Positions 40,451 through 48,588 of a stretch of 64,000 nucleotides of DNA are shown here, one piece after another. The position numbers were made by a program, and so were the translations under genes. How positions within the stretch are numbered: position 1 is the first letter of the stretch; the number at the start of each line of letters is the position of its first letter. Below the pieces are notes generated by a model. That model searched no databases. It was not told where the DNA came from and saw only the letters and a program-made list of their open reading frames with translations. This DNA comes from an uncultured Clostridia bacterium (GTDB taxonomy: Bacteria > Bacillota > Clostridia > Oscillospirales > Acutalibacteraceae), in contig CANQPS010000004.1 in NCBI GenBank assembly GCA_947625785.1, forward strand, positions 62,001-126,000. The letters are read 5' to 3'.

Positions 40451-40590
40451 ATAACGGCAAACGATTATTCGACAAAATATCATATCAATTTATATATTTT
40501 AATATTTAATTATTTATGCTTATCTAAATGAAGCCTATAAATCTATTGCCGTTATTACAAAAATTATAAATAAATAAGCAATATTTTGTC
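40451..40590. repeat. Two interleaved perfect inverted repeats
   Basis: ATAACGGCAA (40451-40460) pairs with TTGCCGTTAT (40546-40555), and GACAAAATAT (40471-40480) pairs with ATATTTTGTC (40581-40590). The order A-B-A'-B' has pseudoknot topology. The rest of the 40394-40637 intergenic stretch is plain AT-rich sequence. Confidence 0.45.
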
Positions 40591-40637
40591 ATATTTGTAA
40601 ATAAATTTAAATTTTGTTAAACATTAATATTTATCTG

Positions 40638-40666
40638 TTGACAACTTCCTAAAATTGTATTATTAT
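40638..40666 (+). promoter_or_regulatory. Promoter of murA
   Basis: TTGACA (40638-40643), 17 bases, TATTAT (40661-40666). It implies a ~190-base leader. GGGTAAAC (40673-40680) near its 5' end can pair with GTTTACCC near 40820. Confidence 0.72.
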
Positions 40667-40862
40667 CAAAAAGGGTAAACATTTTATTTCTATTAATAGG
40701 CAATTTACTATAAGTTTGTATTCGTATTTTATTGAAATCTTAACATATTAAGATAAAAGTTATTTAAAAATTGTCAGTATATGTTTTATTCGTGTTTAAT
40801 ATAATTATATGTGCAGAGGTTTACCCGTACTAAAATTGATTATTATAGGGGTGTTTCCTGAT

Positions 40863-42152
40863 ATGGATAAATTTGTGATTAAAGGCGGAAAAAAACTACT
40901 TGGTGAAGTAACTATCAGTGGTGCTAAAAATGCCGCTGTTGCTATCATTCCTGCTGTTATATTATCAGACGGCGTATGCCGACTTGAAAATATTCCTAAT
41001 ATAAGCGATGTGACATTAATTGCTAAAATTCTTCAATGTATGGGTGCTGATATTAAAAGAATTAATAAGTCTACCCTTGATATAGATTGCAGAGGTATCG
41101 TTAAACCTGTTGCTCCCTATGACCTTGTTAAAGATATGAGAGCCTCATATTATCTTTTGGGTGCTTTATTAGGAAAATTTTCAGAGGCAAGCGTTGCCTT
41201 TCCGGGCGGGTGTGATTTTGGTAAAAGACCAATTGACCAACATCTAAAAGGATTTTCCGCTATGGGTGCCGTACACAGCATTACAGAAGGTGGAATCGTA
41301 AATGTAAAAGCCGATTATCTCAAAGGGGCACATATATATCTTGATGTTGTTTCTGTCGGTGCAACTATGAATATAATGCTTGCAGCCGTAAAAGCTCACG
41401 GCACAACCATAATCGAAAATGCCGCAAAAGAACCTCATATTGTTGATTTAGCGAATTTCTTAAATTCTATGGGTGCTAATATAAAAGGTGCCGGCACAGA
41501 TACAATTAAGATTAATGGCGTAAAAGAATTAAAAGGAACTACTTATTCTATTATTCCGGATCAGATAGAGGCTGGTACATATATGGCTGCCACAGCGGCC
41601 GCAGGCGGTAATGTCCTGTTAAAAAATGTTACTCCTGAACATTTGGAATCTATCACAGCTAAAATGAGAGAGATGAATGTTACTGTTATAGAGTACGATG
41701 ATTCTGTGCGTGTTATAAGAGAAAAACCTATTTTGCCCTGTAATGTTACAACTATGCCACACCCGGGATTTCCTACTGATATGCAGCCACAAATTTCAGT
41801 TTTATTAACCTTGGCTAAAGGTCTGAGTATTGTAACAGAAAGCGTTTGGGATAACAGATTCAGATACATAAACGAAATAAGACGAATGGGTGCAGATATT
41901 ACCGTTAATGATAAAACAGCAACTATCAATGGTAACGGTGTGTTAATTCCTGCTCCTATGAGGGCAACAGATTTAAGAGCAGGTGCTGCTATGATTGTAG
42001 CCGCTCTTGCTGCAAACGGAACCTCTTTCATAGAAGATATAGATTATATTCAAAGAGGTTATGAAGATATAGTAGGCAAATTACAGGCGATAGGTGCCGA
42101 TATTGAAAGAGTACCTTCTTCGGATAATGAAACCATTTCAGTTGCTATATAA
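40863..42152 (+). CDS. murA: UDP-N-acetylglucosamine 1-carboxyvinyltransferase
   Basis: First committed step of peptidoglycan precursor synthesis. The 429-residue protein starts MDKFVIKGGKKLLGEVTISG, followed by AKNAAVAIIPAVILSDG. The catalytic Cys is in FPGGCDFGKRPIDQH, so fosfomycin sensitivity at this residue would be expected. HPGFPTDMQPQISVLLTLAK is another family block. An open extension to 40809 lacks family similarity; the ATG at 40863 follows AGGGGTG. Confidence 0.94.
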   Translation: MDKFVIKGGKKLLGEVTISGAKNAAVAIIPAVILSDGVCRLENIPNISDVTLIAKILQCMGADIKRINKSTLDIDCRGIVKPVAPYDLVKDMRASYYLLGALLGKFSEASVAFPGGCDFGKRPIDQHLKGFSAMGAVHSITEGGIVNVKADYLKGAHIYLDVVSVGATMNIMLAAVKAHGTTIIENAAKEPHIVDLANFLNSMGANIKGAGTDTIKINGVKELKGTTYSIIPDQIEAGTYMAATAAAGGNVLLKNVTPEHLESITAKMREMNVTVIEYDDSVRVIREKPILPCNVTTMPHPGFPTDMQPQISVLLTLAKGLSIVTESVWDNRFRYINEIRRMGADITVNDKTATINGNGVLIPAPMRATDLRAGAAMIVAALAANGTSFIEDIDYIQRGYEDIVGKLQAIGADIERVPSSDNETISVAI

Positions 42153-42184
42153 TAAAATTTTGCATAAAATATTAATTTACAAAT

Positions 42185-42230
42185 AAAAAATTCCTGATAT
42201 TTGAAACTGTCAAATGTCAGGAATTTTTTT
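42185..42230. terminator. Bidirectional terminator after murA and the hemolysin III gene
   Basis: A ~19-bp stem with one mismatch (AAAAATTCCTGA-x-ATTTGA and complement) followed by seven Ts on the plus strand. Confidence 0.88.
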
Positions 42231-42231
42231 A

Positions 42232-42879
42232 TCAATGCTTTATTATTGCTATTAAAATTGAAAAGTAATGAAATACACTGCCTGCAATAGTAAATATATG
42301 CCATATAGAATGAAAGTACTTTATTTTCTTTACAATATAAAATACAACTCCGACTGTATAAAATATTCCTCCAATCAATAAAAACCATAATGATAGTTTT
42401 GGTAATGCGTCAATCATTGGCTTTATAGCAAATATGATTGTCCAACCCATTATAATACTGCATACCAATGATACTTTTCTGAATTTTTCTAAATTGATTG
42501 AATTGAATACCACTCCAAGCACTGCCATTCCCCATATTATTCCAAATAATACCCAGCCAACTGCACCCCTTAAATTAACAAGTGTATATGGTGTATATGT
42601 ACCTGCTATCAATATAAATATTGTATCGTGATCCATTATTCTGAAAAATTTCTTTGCTTTATCATTTGTTAATGCGTGATAAAGCGTGGACATTGTATAT
42701 AGTATAATAAGTGATGCACCGAATATACAAGAACTTACTACTGCCCAAGCATCAGAATATATTGCCGAACATACTATCAATACTACTGTACCTGCTATTG
42801 ATAACAAACTTCCTACACCGTGTGTTACAGAATTAAATATTTCTTCTCCTAATGTATAACGGACTTTTTGTTTTTCCAT
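42232..42879 (-). CDS. Hemolysin III / TrhA family membrane protein
   Basis: A 215-residue seven-helix protein of the bacterial PAQR/HlyIII family, linked to membrane energetics or lipid homeostasis and not a true toxin in most hosts. The metal-site residues are present: STLYHALTND, RIMDHDTIFILIAGTYTPYT, and HSIWHIFTIAGSVFHYFSI, giving the conserved His and Asp. SVTHGVGSLLSIAG marks the N-terminus. Confidence 0.92.
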   Translation of the reverse strand: MEKQKVRYTLGEEIFNSVTHGVGSLLSIAGTVVLIVCSAIYSDAWAVVSSCIFGASLIILYTMSTLYHALTNDKAKKFFRIMDHDTIFILIAGTYTPYTLVNLRGAVGWVLFGIIWGMAVLGVVFNSINLEKFRKVSLVCSIIMGWTIIFAIKPMIDALPKLSLWFLLIGGIFYTVGVVFYIVKKIKYFHSIWHIFTIAGSVFHYFSILIAIIKH

Positions 42880-43131
42880 TTATAAAAAACCTCTCTTTCG
42901 TTAAAATTTCATATTAATTTCTTTAATTATTTATAAGTCACTCTTATCCGTACATTATAGCATAAAGTATACACTTATAACAACACATTGTACAAAAATT
43001 AACAAAAAATCTATTTTTACACTTCTTTAAAATTTTGAAATTAATTTAAATTTTTACATACCATACACAAAAAGCTCACATTTATATGTTATTATTCATA
43101 ATAGTAAACTTTTGTTAAGGTTGATGAAATT

Positions 43132-44025
43132 ATGAGAAAATCAATTTATATATTATTAATTTCTGCAATTATTATTTCTTTTGCATCTTGTACTAATAAC
43201 GGTGATAATAATAACAATACAAATTCCCAAAATCCAACTGTATCTGATATACAAAACAATAACAGTAATAATAATAATAATAATATATCTGATGCCAAAA
43301 GTATTAGTGATTATGATGTTAATACTGCTGTCATCACACTTGATAATAATGTCAATATTACAGGTACAGGTGTTTCAAATGAGAATGGTACTATAAAAAT
43401 AGTTTCCGGTGGAACATACATATTCAGCGGCACTCTTGAAAACGGCTGTATAGAAGTTAATACAGAAGATAAAGTTAAAATCAGATTAGAAGGTGCTAAC
43501 ATCACCAATAAAAATGGTTGTGCAATAAATATCATAAACGCTAAAAAAGTAAAACTTGTTGCTGTGCGAAATACTGAAAATTCATTAACAGATGGTACGG
43601 ACTACTCTAATACACCTGATGCAAAAGGCACTATATTTTCAAATGATACGCTTGAAATACAAGGTAACGGCTCATTAACTATAAATAGTAATTACTTAAA
43701 TGCCGTTGCATCTGACGATGATATTATAATATCAAATGGTACAATAAATATATCTTCAGCTGTTAAAAATGCCTTTCAGGCTCACGATAATATAACAGTT
43801 GAGGGCGGAAACATCACAATTTCAAATTGTAAAAACGGACTTAATTGCCGAGATGGTGACATTATAATCAATAATGGTACAATAAATATATCTGATTGTG
43901 ATACGGCTGTTTATTCAAATCTTGATATAAATATTAATAATGGAACTATCAATATAAATAACTGCTTGGAAAACTTTAAAAGTGAAAAAAATATTATTAC
44001 AAACGGAGGTACGATAAACTCATAA
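43132..44025 (+). CDS. Lipoprotein with Cthe_2159-like carbohydrate-binding beta-helix
   Basis: A 297-residue lipoprotein: signal peptide MRKSIYILLISAIIISF, lipobox FASC and an Asn-rich spacer (~22-55). The rest consists of short beta-helix rungs such as GNGSLTINSNYLNAVASDDD and GGNITISNCKNGLNCRDGD. This matches the DUF4353 / Cthe_2159 family, whose founder from Clostridium thermocellum binds acidic plant polysaccharide. It is shorter than many relatives and stops inside a rung pattern (GGTINS). No enzyme motif is seen. Confidence 0.8.
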   Translation: MRKSIYILLISAIIISFASCTNNGDNNNNTNSQNPTVSDIQNNNSNNNNNNISDAKSISDYDVNTAVITLDNNVNITGTGVSNENGTIKIVSGGTYIFSGTLENGCIEVNTEDKVKIRLEGANITNKNGCAINIINAKKVKLVAVRNTENSLTDGTDYSNTPDAKGTIFSNDTLEIQGNGSLTINSNYLNAVASDDDIIISNGTINISSAVKNAFQAHDNITVEGGNITISNCKNGLNCRDGDIIINNGTINISDCDTAVYSNLDININNGTININNCLENFKSEKNIITNGGTINS

Positions 44026-44090
44026 TATACAAAAAAGTTATAAACTATTACAAATTGTAAAGATTTACTATCAAAATTTGTAAATATCTA

Positions 44091-44119
44091 TTGCAAAAAA
44101 TTTTATTGCGTGTTATAAT
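44091..44119 (+). promoter_or_regulatory. Strong intergenic promoter
   Basis: TTGCAA (44091-44096), 17 bases and TATAAT (44114-44119) with a TGT extended -10. No gene starts before the terminator at 44187-44230. Confidence 0.75.
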
Positions 44120-44125
44120 GTATGT

Positions 44126-44230
44126 GTAATAGTTAAGTGTATGTCTATTTATTAGAATAGTTTTCATATTTTTACTTCTTCCTATGGCAAAGAGATGATT
44201 TCGGTGTTTAATCATCTCTTTGCTTTTTTT
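44126..44230 (+). ncRNA. Candidate free-standing small RNA (~105 nt)
   Basis: The transcript from the promoter at 44091-44119 would end at a perfect 14-bp hairpin (GCAAAGAGATGATT and complement, 44187-44222) followed by eight Ts. It has no credible ORF. It contains ACTTCTTCCT (44174-44183), single-stranded by eye, which could pair with purine-rich ribosome-binding sites. It matches no RNA family I know. Confidence 0.6.
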
Positions 44231-44400
44231 ATAATATTTTAAAGAACTAACTTTCGGTACTTTGTACATTTCAAAAATAAACATTGTTATGTTTTTGTAT
44301 AAATAATGGAAAATTCATACTTTATTCACAAAATTATTGACTTTGATATTAAAAAGTGATAAATTATGTACTATAATATGTGAAAAGGAGTTTAATTTCT

Positions 44401-44919
44401 ATGAAAAGGACAAAAAAAATCATTTCTCTGTTATTTGTGGCAATTTCTATAATGTGCCTATTGACAGCTTGCGGCAAACCGGCAGATAAAACATTCACAA
44501 CAAGTACAAAGGTTTCTATAACTTTAACTGACGCTTTTGCATTAAGTAATCAGGACGGTTTAGACGATTTTGATGCTGTTTATTTTAGTCCGGTCTGTGC
44601 TTGTGCAATACTCACCGAATCTATATCTTCACTGGAAAGTATGGGATATGAGGAAATGACAGAAAAAGAATATGCAGATCTGCTCGTGCTTGCATATAAT
44701 GATGGTACAAGAACTATGGGAAGCGTTTCAACTAATGCAGCAACTAATCTTGTCAGCTTTACTTATACTGCTTCAAACGAAGGTACTACATTCTATTATT
44801 TCTCTGTTGTACTCAAAGACTCTACAAAATATTGTACTGTTACATTTTGGTGCGAATACAAAGACAAAGATAAGTATCAGAGTGATTTTGAAAATTGGGC
44901 AAAAACTATTAAATTATAA
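44401..44919 (+). CDS. Small lipoprotein of unknown function
   Basis: A 172-residue lipoprotein: signal peptide MKRTKKIISLLFVAISIM and lipobox LLTAC, mature protein from Cys23. The rest is a compact alpha/beta domain containing ESMGYEEMTEKEYADLLVLA and ending in KDKYQSDFENWAKTIKL. I do not recognise the domain. The ATG at 44401 lies ten bases after AAAGGAG. It is monocistronic between two terminators. Confidence 0.82.
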   Translation: MKRTKKIISLLFVAISIMCLLTACGKPADKTFTTSTKVSITLTDAFALSNQDGLDDFDAVYFSPVCACAILTESISSLESMGYEEMTEKEYADLLVLAYNDGTRTMGSVSTNAATNLVSFTYTASNEGTTFYYFSVVLKDSTKYCTVTFWCEYKDKDKYQSDFENWAKTIKL

Positions 44920-44933
44920 TTTTCAAATTAACC

Positions 44934-44973
44934 AAAAAGGTGTACTGAAGAACAATTCAGTACACCTTTTTTT
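44934..44973 (+). terminator. Terminator of the small lipoprotein gene
   Basis: A 15-bp stem (AAAAGGTGTACTGAA and complement) around GAACAA with seven Ts. Confidence 0.92.
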
Positions 44974-44987
44974 AGCATAAAATAAAA

Positions 44988-45075
44988 CGTTCTAAATACC
45001 ATTATAAAAGCACTTAGAACGCTAAAATAAAAAAGAAAAAAGGAAAAAAGAAAGAGAAAAAATTAAAAACAAAAA
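44988..45075. repeat. Hairpin next to a ~50-base purine tract
   Basis: CGTTCTAA (44988-44995) pairs with TTAGAACG (45014-45021). The following ~50 bases on the plus strand are almost all A and G. No gene is seen. Confidence 0.4.
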
Positions 45076-45185
45076 GCTCAATGGCTAACAAATTTATTAA
45101 ATAGATATCATATATATAGTTTAAAATATTATTAGATTTTAGTCAATAAATATACAGCTCATTTTACACTTTGTACACAAATAAT

Positions 45186-45617
45186 TTACCTATTATTTAT
45201 TTTTTGATTCTTTCTGTAATCAAGATAATCCTGTAAAATAATTGTAGCAGCAACACTGTCAACAATAGATTTGCGTTTTTTACCTCTTACATCTGTTATA
45301 TTGAGATAATTATGTGCTGTAATGGTTGTTCCTCTTTCATCTCTCATTATCACCGGCAAACTTGTTTTTTCCTCTAAAATCTGCTTAAATTCTTTTGCAT
45401 TTTCTGCACTTTCTCCTTCAGAGCCGTCCATATTTCTTGGCAATCCTAAAACTATTTCTTCTACATTATTATCTCTTGCAAGAACATCTATCTTCATAGC
45501 AAGTATATCTTTTTTAGTTTCCTTTATTACACAAAATGGTGATGCTAAAAATTCGTTTTTATCACTTAACGCTATACCTGTTCTAACTTTTCCTAAATCA
45601 ACTGACATTATAACCAT
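45186..45617 (-). CDS. ruvX: Putative pre-16S rRNA nuclease / Holliday junction resolvase-like YqgF
   Basis: A 143-residue RNase H-fold protein. The metal-binding acids are in MSVDLGKVRTGIALSD (Asp), EEIVLGLPRNMDGSEG and IVDSVAATIILQDYL (Asp). RDERGTTITAH is another family block. YqgF processes the 16S rRNA 5' end in Escherichia coli. It is followed upstream on the same strand by a phosphatase gene 30 bases away. Confidence 0.92.
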   Translation of the reverse strand: MVIMSVDLGKVRTGIALSDKNEFLASPFCVIKETKKDILAMKIDVLARDNNVEEIVLGLPRNMDGSEGESAENAKEFKQILEEKTSLPVIMRDERGTTITAHNYLNITDVRGKKRKSIVDSVAATIILQDYLDYRKNQKINNR

Positions 45618-45647
45618 TTTTTAATTACCTGCTTTTCCATCTAAAAT

Positions 45648-46295
45648 TTATTTTGTTACCCAAGTGTCGCATTTAAAATTTGATGATAAATGTTTACTGT
45701 CATTTTCTACTAATATCTTTATATTTTTATACAAGCCATCGCACTCAACAATATTGACTGATGTATTATCACCCCAGCCAATACTATTTATTTCAGTAAC
45801 AGGCTTATTATAAATATTACACATCATACATCTTATGGCACAACCGTGCGATACTATACAAATTGTCTTTTCTCTATAATTATTAATTATTTTTTGTAAA
45901 GCACTTCCGACACGACTATATACATCAACCATACTCTCACCATCCGGTGCTGAAAATTTATGTGGATTATTCCACCAATCGTTCATCTGCTCAGGATATT
46001 TTTCTTTCATATCACTTACATATTTACCGTCCCAATCTCCCATACTTATCTCAATTATATTATCGTCAGTAATCAAAGGGACATTATGATATTTATTAAT
46101 ACAAAGTGCAGTATTATAAGCTCTCTGTAAAGGACTTGAAACAATAATATCTATATTTTCATTTTTAAGTCTTTTTGCAACAAGTTCTGCTTGTTTTTTA
46201 CCCATATCGGACAACGCAACATCTTTTCTTCCCTGAAAATATCCTTCAAGATTTCCCATAGACTGACCGTGCCTTACCAATATAATTCTTGTCAT
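45648..46295 (-). CDS. Histidine phosphatase family protein
   Basis: A 215-residue phosphoglycerate-mutase-like enzyme. The phospho-accepting His is in IILVRHGQSMGNLEG. VSSPLQRAYNTALCI supplies the Arg, EISMGDWDG the acid and ICIVSHGCAIRCMMC the second His. The ATG at 46295 follows GGAG; the frame reaches 46319 and overlaps pyrD. The substrate (alpha-ribazole phosphate, sugar phosphate or other) cannot be assigned. Confidence 0.88.
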   Translation of the reverse strand: MTRIILVRHGQSMGNLEGYFQGRKDVALSDMGKKQAELVAKRLKNENIDIIVSSPLQRAYNTALCINKYHNVPLITDDNIIEISMGDWDGKYVSDMKEKYPEQMNDWWNNPHKFSAPDGESMVDVYSRVGSALQKIINNYREKTICIVSHGCAIRCMMCNIYNKPVTEINSIGWGDNTSVNIVECDGLYKNIKILVENDSKHLSSNFKCDTWVTK

Positions 46296-46312
46296 AAATA
46301 AATTACTCCAAA

Positions 46313-47224
46313 TCACCAAGGTTTTATAGTTCCTGTAAGCTCCGTTACCGATGATATACCTTTTTTATCAAGATAACTATTAAGTCCATCAACCAATTTT
46401 ATTGGGGTGTATGGGTCAATGAAATTTGCTGTTCCAACTTGTACGGCATTAGCTCCTGCCATCATCATTTCCACTACATCTTGCCACTTGGATATACCAC
46501 CCATTCCGATTATTGGCAACTTAACTGAATTTGCCACTTGCCATACCATTCTTATGGCAACAGGCAATACTGCCGGCCCTGATAATCCACCCGTATTATT
46601 TCTTATTATTGGTCTGCCTGTTTCTATATTAATTCTCATTCCCGTTAATGTATTAATAAGTGATAATACATCCGCTCCGGCTGCCTCAACTGCTTTTGCG
46701 ATTTCCGTAATATCTGTCACATTTGGAGATAATTTCACCATAAGCGGTTTCTTACAATGCTCTCTTACTGCCTTCGTAATACTTGCTGCTGCCTCACAAG
46801 ATGTTCCAAATTGTACTCCACCCTGTTTCACATTAGGACAAGAAATATTCATCTCTATCATATCAACATCTGTATCGGATAATTTTTCTGCCATAGCACA
46901 ATAATCTTCAGGTGTATTACCGGCTATATTGGCTATAACAACAGTGTTTTGTTCTTTTAACCAAGTTAAATCATTTTTTATAAAATAATCAACTCCCGGA
47001 TTTTGTAAACCTACTGCATTAAGCATACCGGACGGTGTTTCGGCAATTCTCGGCGGTGGATTGCCCAGTCTTTCTTTTAATGTTATACCCTTACAGGAAA
47101 TCCCTCCGATTGATGACAATGGATAAAATTCCCCATATTCCCTGCCAAAGCCAAATGTTCCTGATGCCGTTATAATAGGATTAGAAAAATCTACCCCTGC
47201 TATATTTACCTTTAAATCTGCCAT
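46313..47224 (-). CDS. pyrD: Dihydroorotate dehydrogenase, class 1B catalytic subunit
   Basis: Oxidises dihydroorotate to orotate in pyrimidine synthesis with FMN. The 303-residue protein has the class 1 catalytic Cys in MNISCPNVKQGGVQFG and FMN-binding segments LMVKLSPNVTDI and PIIGMGGISKWQDVVEMMMA. GIVYSIN-like contacts show as NTLTGMRINIETGRP. The ATG at 47224 shares one base with the pyrK stop (TAATG), which means translational coupling with its electron-transfer partner. Confidence 0.95.
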   Translation of the reverse strand: MADLKVNIAGVDFSNPIITASGTFGFGREYGEFYPLSSIGGISCKGITLKERLGNPPPRIAETPSGMLNAVGLQNPGVDYFIKNDLTWLKEQNTVVIANIAGNTPEDYCAMAEKLSDTDVDMIEMNISCPNVKQGGVQFGTSCEAAASITKAVREHCKKPLMVKLSPNVTDITEIAKAVEAAGADVLSLINTLTGMRINIETGRPIIRNNTGGLSGPAVLPVAIRMVWQVANSVKLPIIGMGGISKWQDVVEMMMAGANAVQVGTANFIDPYTPIKLVDGLNSYLDKKGISSVTELTGTIKPW

Positions 47225-47982
47225 TACCAAACAACCTCCTTTGATGAAAATACAGGTCCGTCTTTGCAAACGTGTTTATAAATCTGTTCCCCATTTTCTT
47301 TATTTACAAGTACCGCACAACCTAAACAAGCACCTATTCCACAAGCCATTCTTTCTTCAAGAGATACCTGACAGGGAATACTATTTTCATCTGCAATTTT
47401 TGCAATAGCCTTAAGCATAGGCATTGGTCCACAAGCACATATCATTTCCGCCTGATTAACAACTTCTTTTAATGCCTGTGTTACAAATCCGTGTATGCCC
47501 GCACTTCCGTCATCTGTTGTCAATATAACCTTACTGCCATTTTTTATAAAATCATCTTGCAGTATAACAGCATCTTTATTTCTGAAACCTGTTATAACTA
47601 TACCATTTTCCCCGAGAATTTTTGACGCATAAAGCATAGGCGGTACTCCTATACCACCGCTTATAAATATGGTCTTTTTATTACAATCAAGTTCAAAGCC
47701 TTTTCCAAGCGGTGCAATTATATCTAAGTTATCACCAATTTTTGTATTTGCGAGAATTTCCGTACCTTCTCCCCTTACTTCAAATACTATTCTTAAAATA
47801 TCTCCATATACATCACATACAGATATAGGTCTTCTTAAAGTTTTCCCCGGTACGGCTATATGTACGAATGTTCCCGGTTTACAAAGTTTAGAAATTTTTT
47901 CATTTTTCAATCTAAAATCATAGATTGTATTTGTTAGTTGGTATTTTTCTACCAACTCAAAATTACCAACATCATATTTCAT
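47224..47982 (-). CDS. pyrK: Dihydroorotate dehydrogenase, electron-transfer subunit
   Basis: A 252-residue flavoprotein that passes electrons from PyrD to NAD+. It has an FAD domain (TFVHIAVPGKTLRRPISVCD), an NAD-binding region (TIFISGGIGVPPMLYAS) and a [2Fe-2S] site in the C-terminal region: Cys residues in RMACGIGACLGCAVLV and KHVCKDGPVF. It is the first gene of pyrKD. A hairpin terminator and a nine-codon ORF lie 70-145 bases upstream, possibly an attenuator. Confidence 0.94.
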   Translation of the reverse strand: MKYDVGNFELVEKYQLTNTIYDFRLKNEKISKLCKPGTFVHIAVPGKTLRRPISVCDVYGDILRIVFEVRGEGTEILANTKIGDNLDIIAPLGKGFELDCNKKTIFISGGIGVPPMLYASKILGENGIVITGFRNKDAVILQDDFIKNGSKVILTTDDGSAGIHGFVTQALKEVVNQAEMICACGPMPMLKAIAKIADENSIPCQVSLEERMACGIGACLGCAVLVNKENGEQIYKHVCKDGPVFSSKEVVW

Positions 47983-48051
47983 TCTTAATGCCCCTTATAT
48001 AAGTTTTGTAAATATTATAACATATTGTTATTAACACTTTCAATATATAAC

Positions 48052-48080
48052 AAAAAGAACGAATGATATTCGTTCTTTTT
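48052..48080 (-). terminator. Terminator hairpin in the pyrK leader
   Basis: AAAAAGAACGAAT and ATTCGTTCTTTTT form a 13-bp stem with a 3-base loop and a U-rich end. It lies ~70 bases before pyrK, so pyrK expression from the promoter at 48216-48245 needs readthrough. Confidence 0.75.
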
Positions 48081-48096
48081 ACAAAATATTATTCTT

Positions 48097-48126
48097 TTAT
48101 GGCAGCATTAACCTTTTCTCCTCCAT
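48097..48126 (-). CDS. Possible nine-codon leader peptide
   Basis: An ATG seven bases after a perfect AAGGAGG encodes MEEKRLMLP and a stop. The SD is as strong as any in the window although no long gene follows it. It precedes the terminator at 48052-48080 and follows a promoter, the layout of a leader peptide. No run of control codons is seen, so the mechanism is open. Confidence 0.45.
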   Translation of the reverse strand: MEEKRLMLP

Positions 48127-48215
48127 TTTCATTCCTCCTTGTAGAAACTTATTGCAATCTAAAAGATTTCGCAGACTTTTTTTCTTGATGGAAATAACCC
48201 CATCATCTTATAATA

Positions 48216-48245
48216 AATATAGCAAATTCATCTTAGATTTGTCAA
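48216..48245 (-). promoter_or_regulatory. Promoter of the pyrK leader transcript
   Basis: TTGACA (48240-48245), 18 bases, TATATT (48216-48221). The first ~30 bases of RNA can form the hairpin TGATGG/CCATCA. Confidence 0.6.
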
Positions 48246-48271
48246 TAAAGATAAAAGGAGTACTTACTATA

Positions 48272-48520
48272 TTAATGCTCCAATGCTTTTTCAAGTGCTT
48301 TTGCGAGTTGGTCAGGACAAGATGTCTGTTTGTAGCCACACTTTATTCCCTTACATCTTGCTATAACATCTTCAACCTTCATTCCCTCGACCAATGCCGA
48401 AATACCTTTTGTATTACCATTACAGCCACCGTCAAAACGAACATTTTTAATAATACCGTCTTCCACATCAAAGCTTATGCCTCTTGAACATACACCACTT
48501 GTTTTATAATTGTAATTCAT
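48272..48520 (-). CDS. TSCPD domain protein (TIGR03905 type)
   Basis: An 82-residue protein beginning MNYNYKTSGVCSRGISFDVE. VRFDGGCNGNTKGISALVEG and the namesake TSCPDQLAKALE near the C-terminus define the TSCPD domain, also found at the end of some ribonucleotide reductases. Five Cys residues could hold metal. The ATG at 48520 follows AAAGGAG; the frame extends to 48562. The free-standing form has no known function. Confidence 0.85.
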   Translation of the reverse strand: MNYNYKTSGVCSRGISFDVEDGIIKNVRFDGGCNGNTKGISALVEGMKVEDVIARCKGIKCGYKQTSCPDQLAKALEKALEH

Positions 48521-48588
48521 ATTAAAAACTCCTTTTATTATATTTATAATATATGACCGCATAACAGATAAAATTTTTGCTTTTAGCC

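Noticed and set aside
41561-42031. 156-residue minus-strand frame opposite murA
   Set aside because: Antisense shadow of a conserved gene with no SD.
46407-46904. 165-residue plus-strand frame opposite pyrD
   Set aside because: Shadow of a strongly conserved enzyme; no ribosome-binding site and no recognisable motif.
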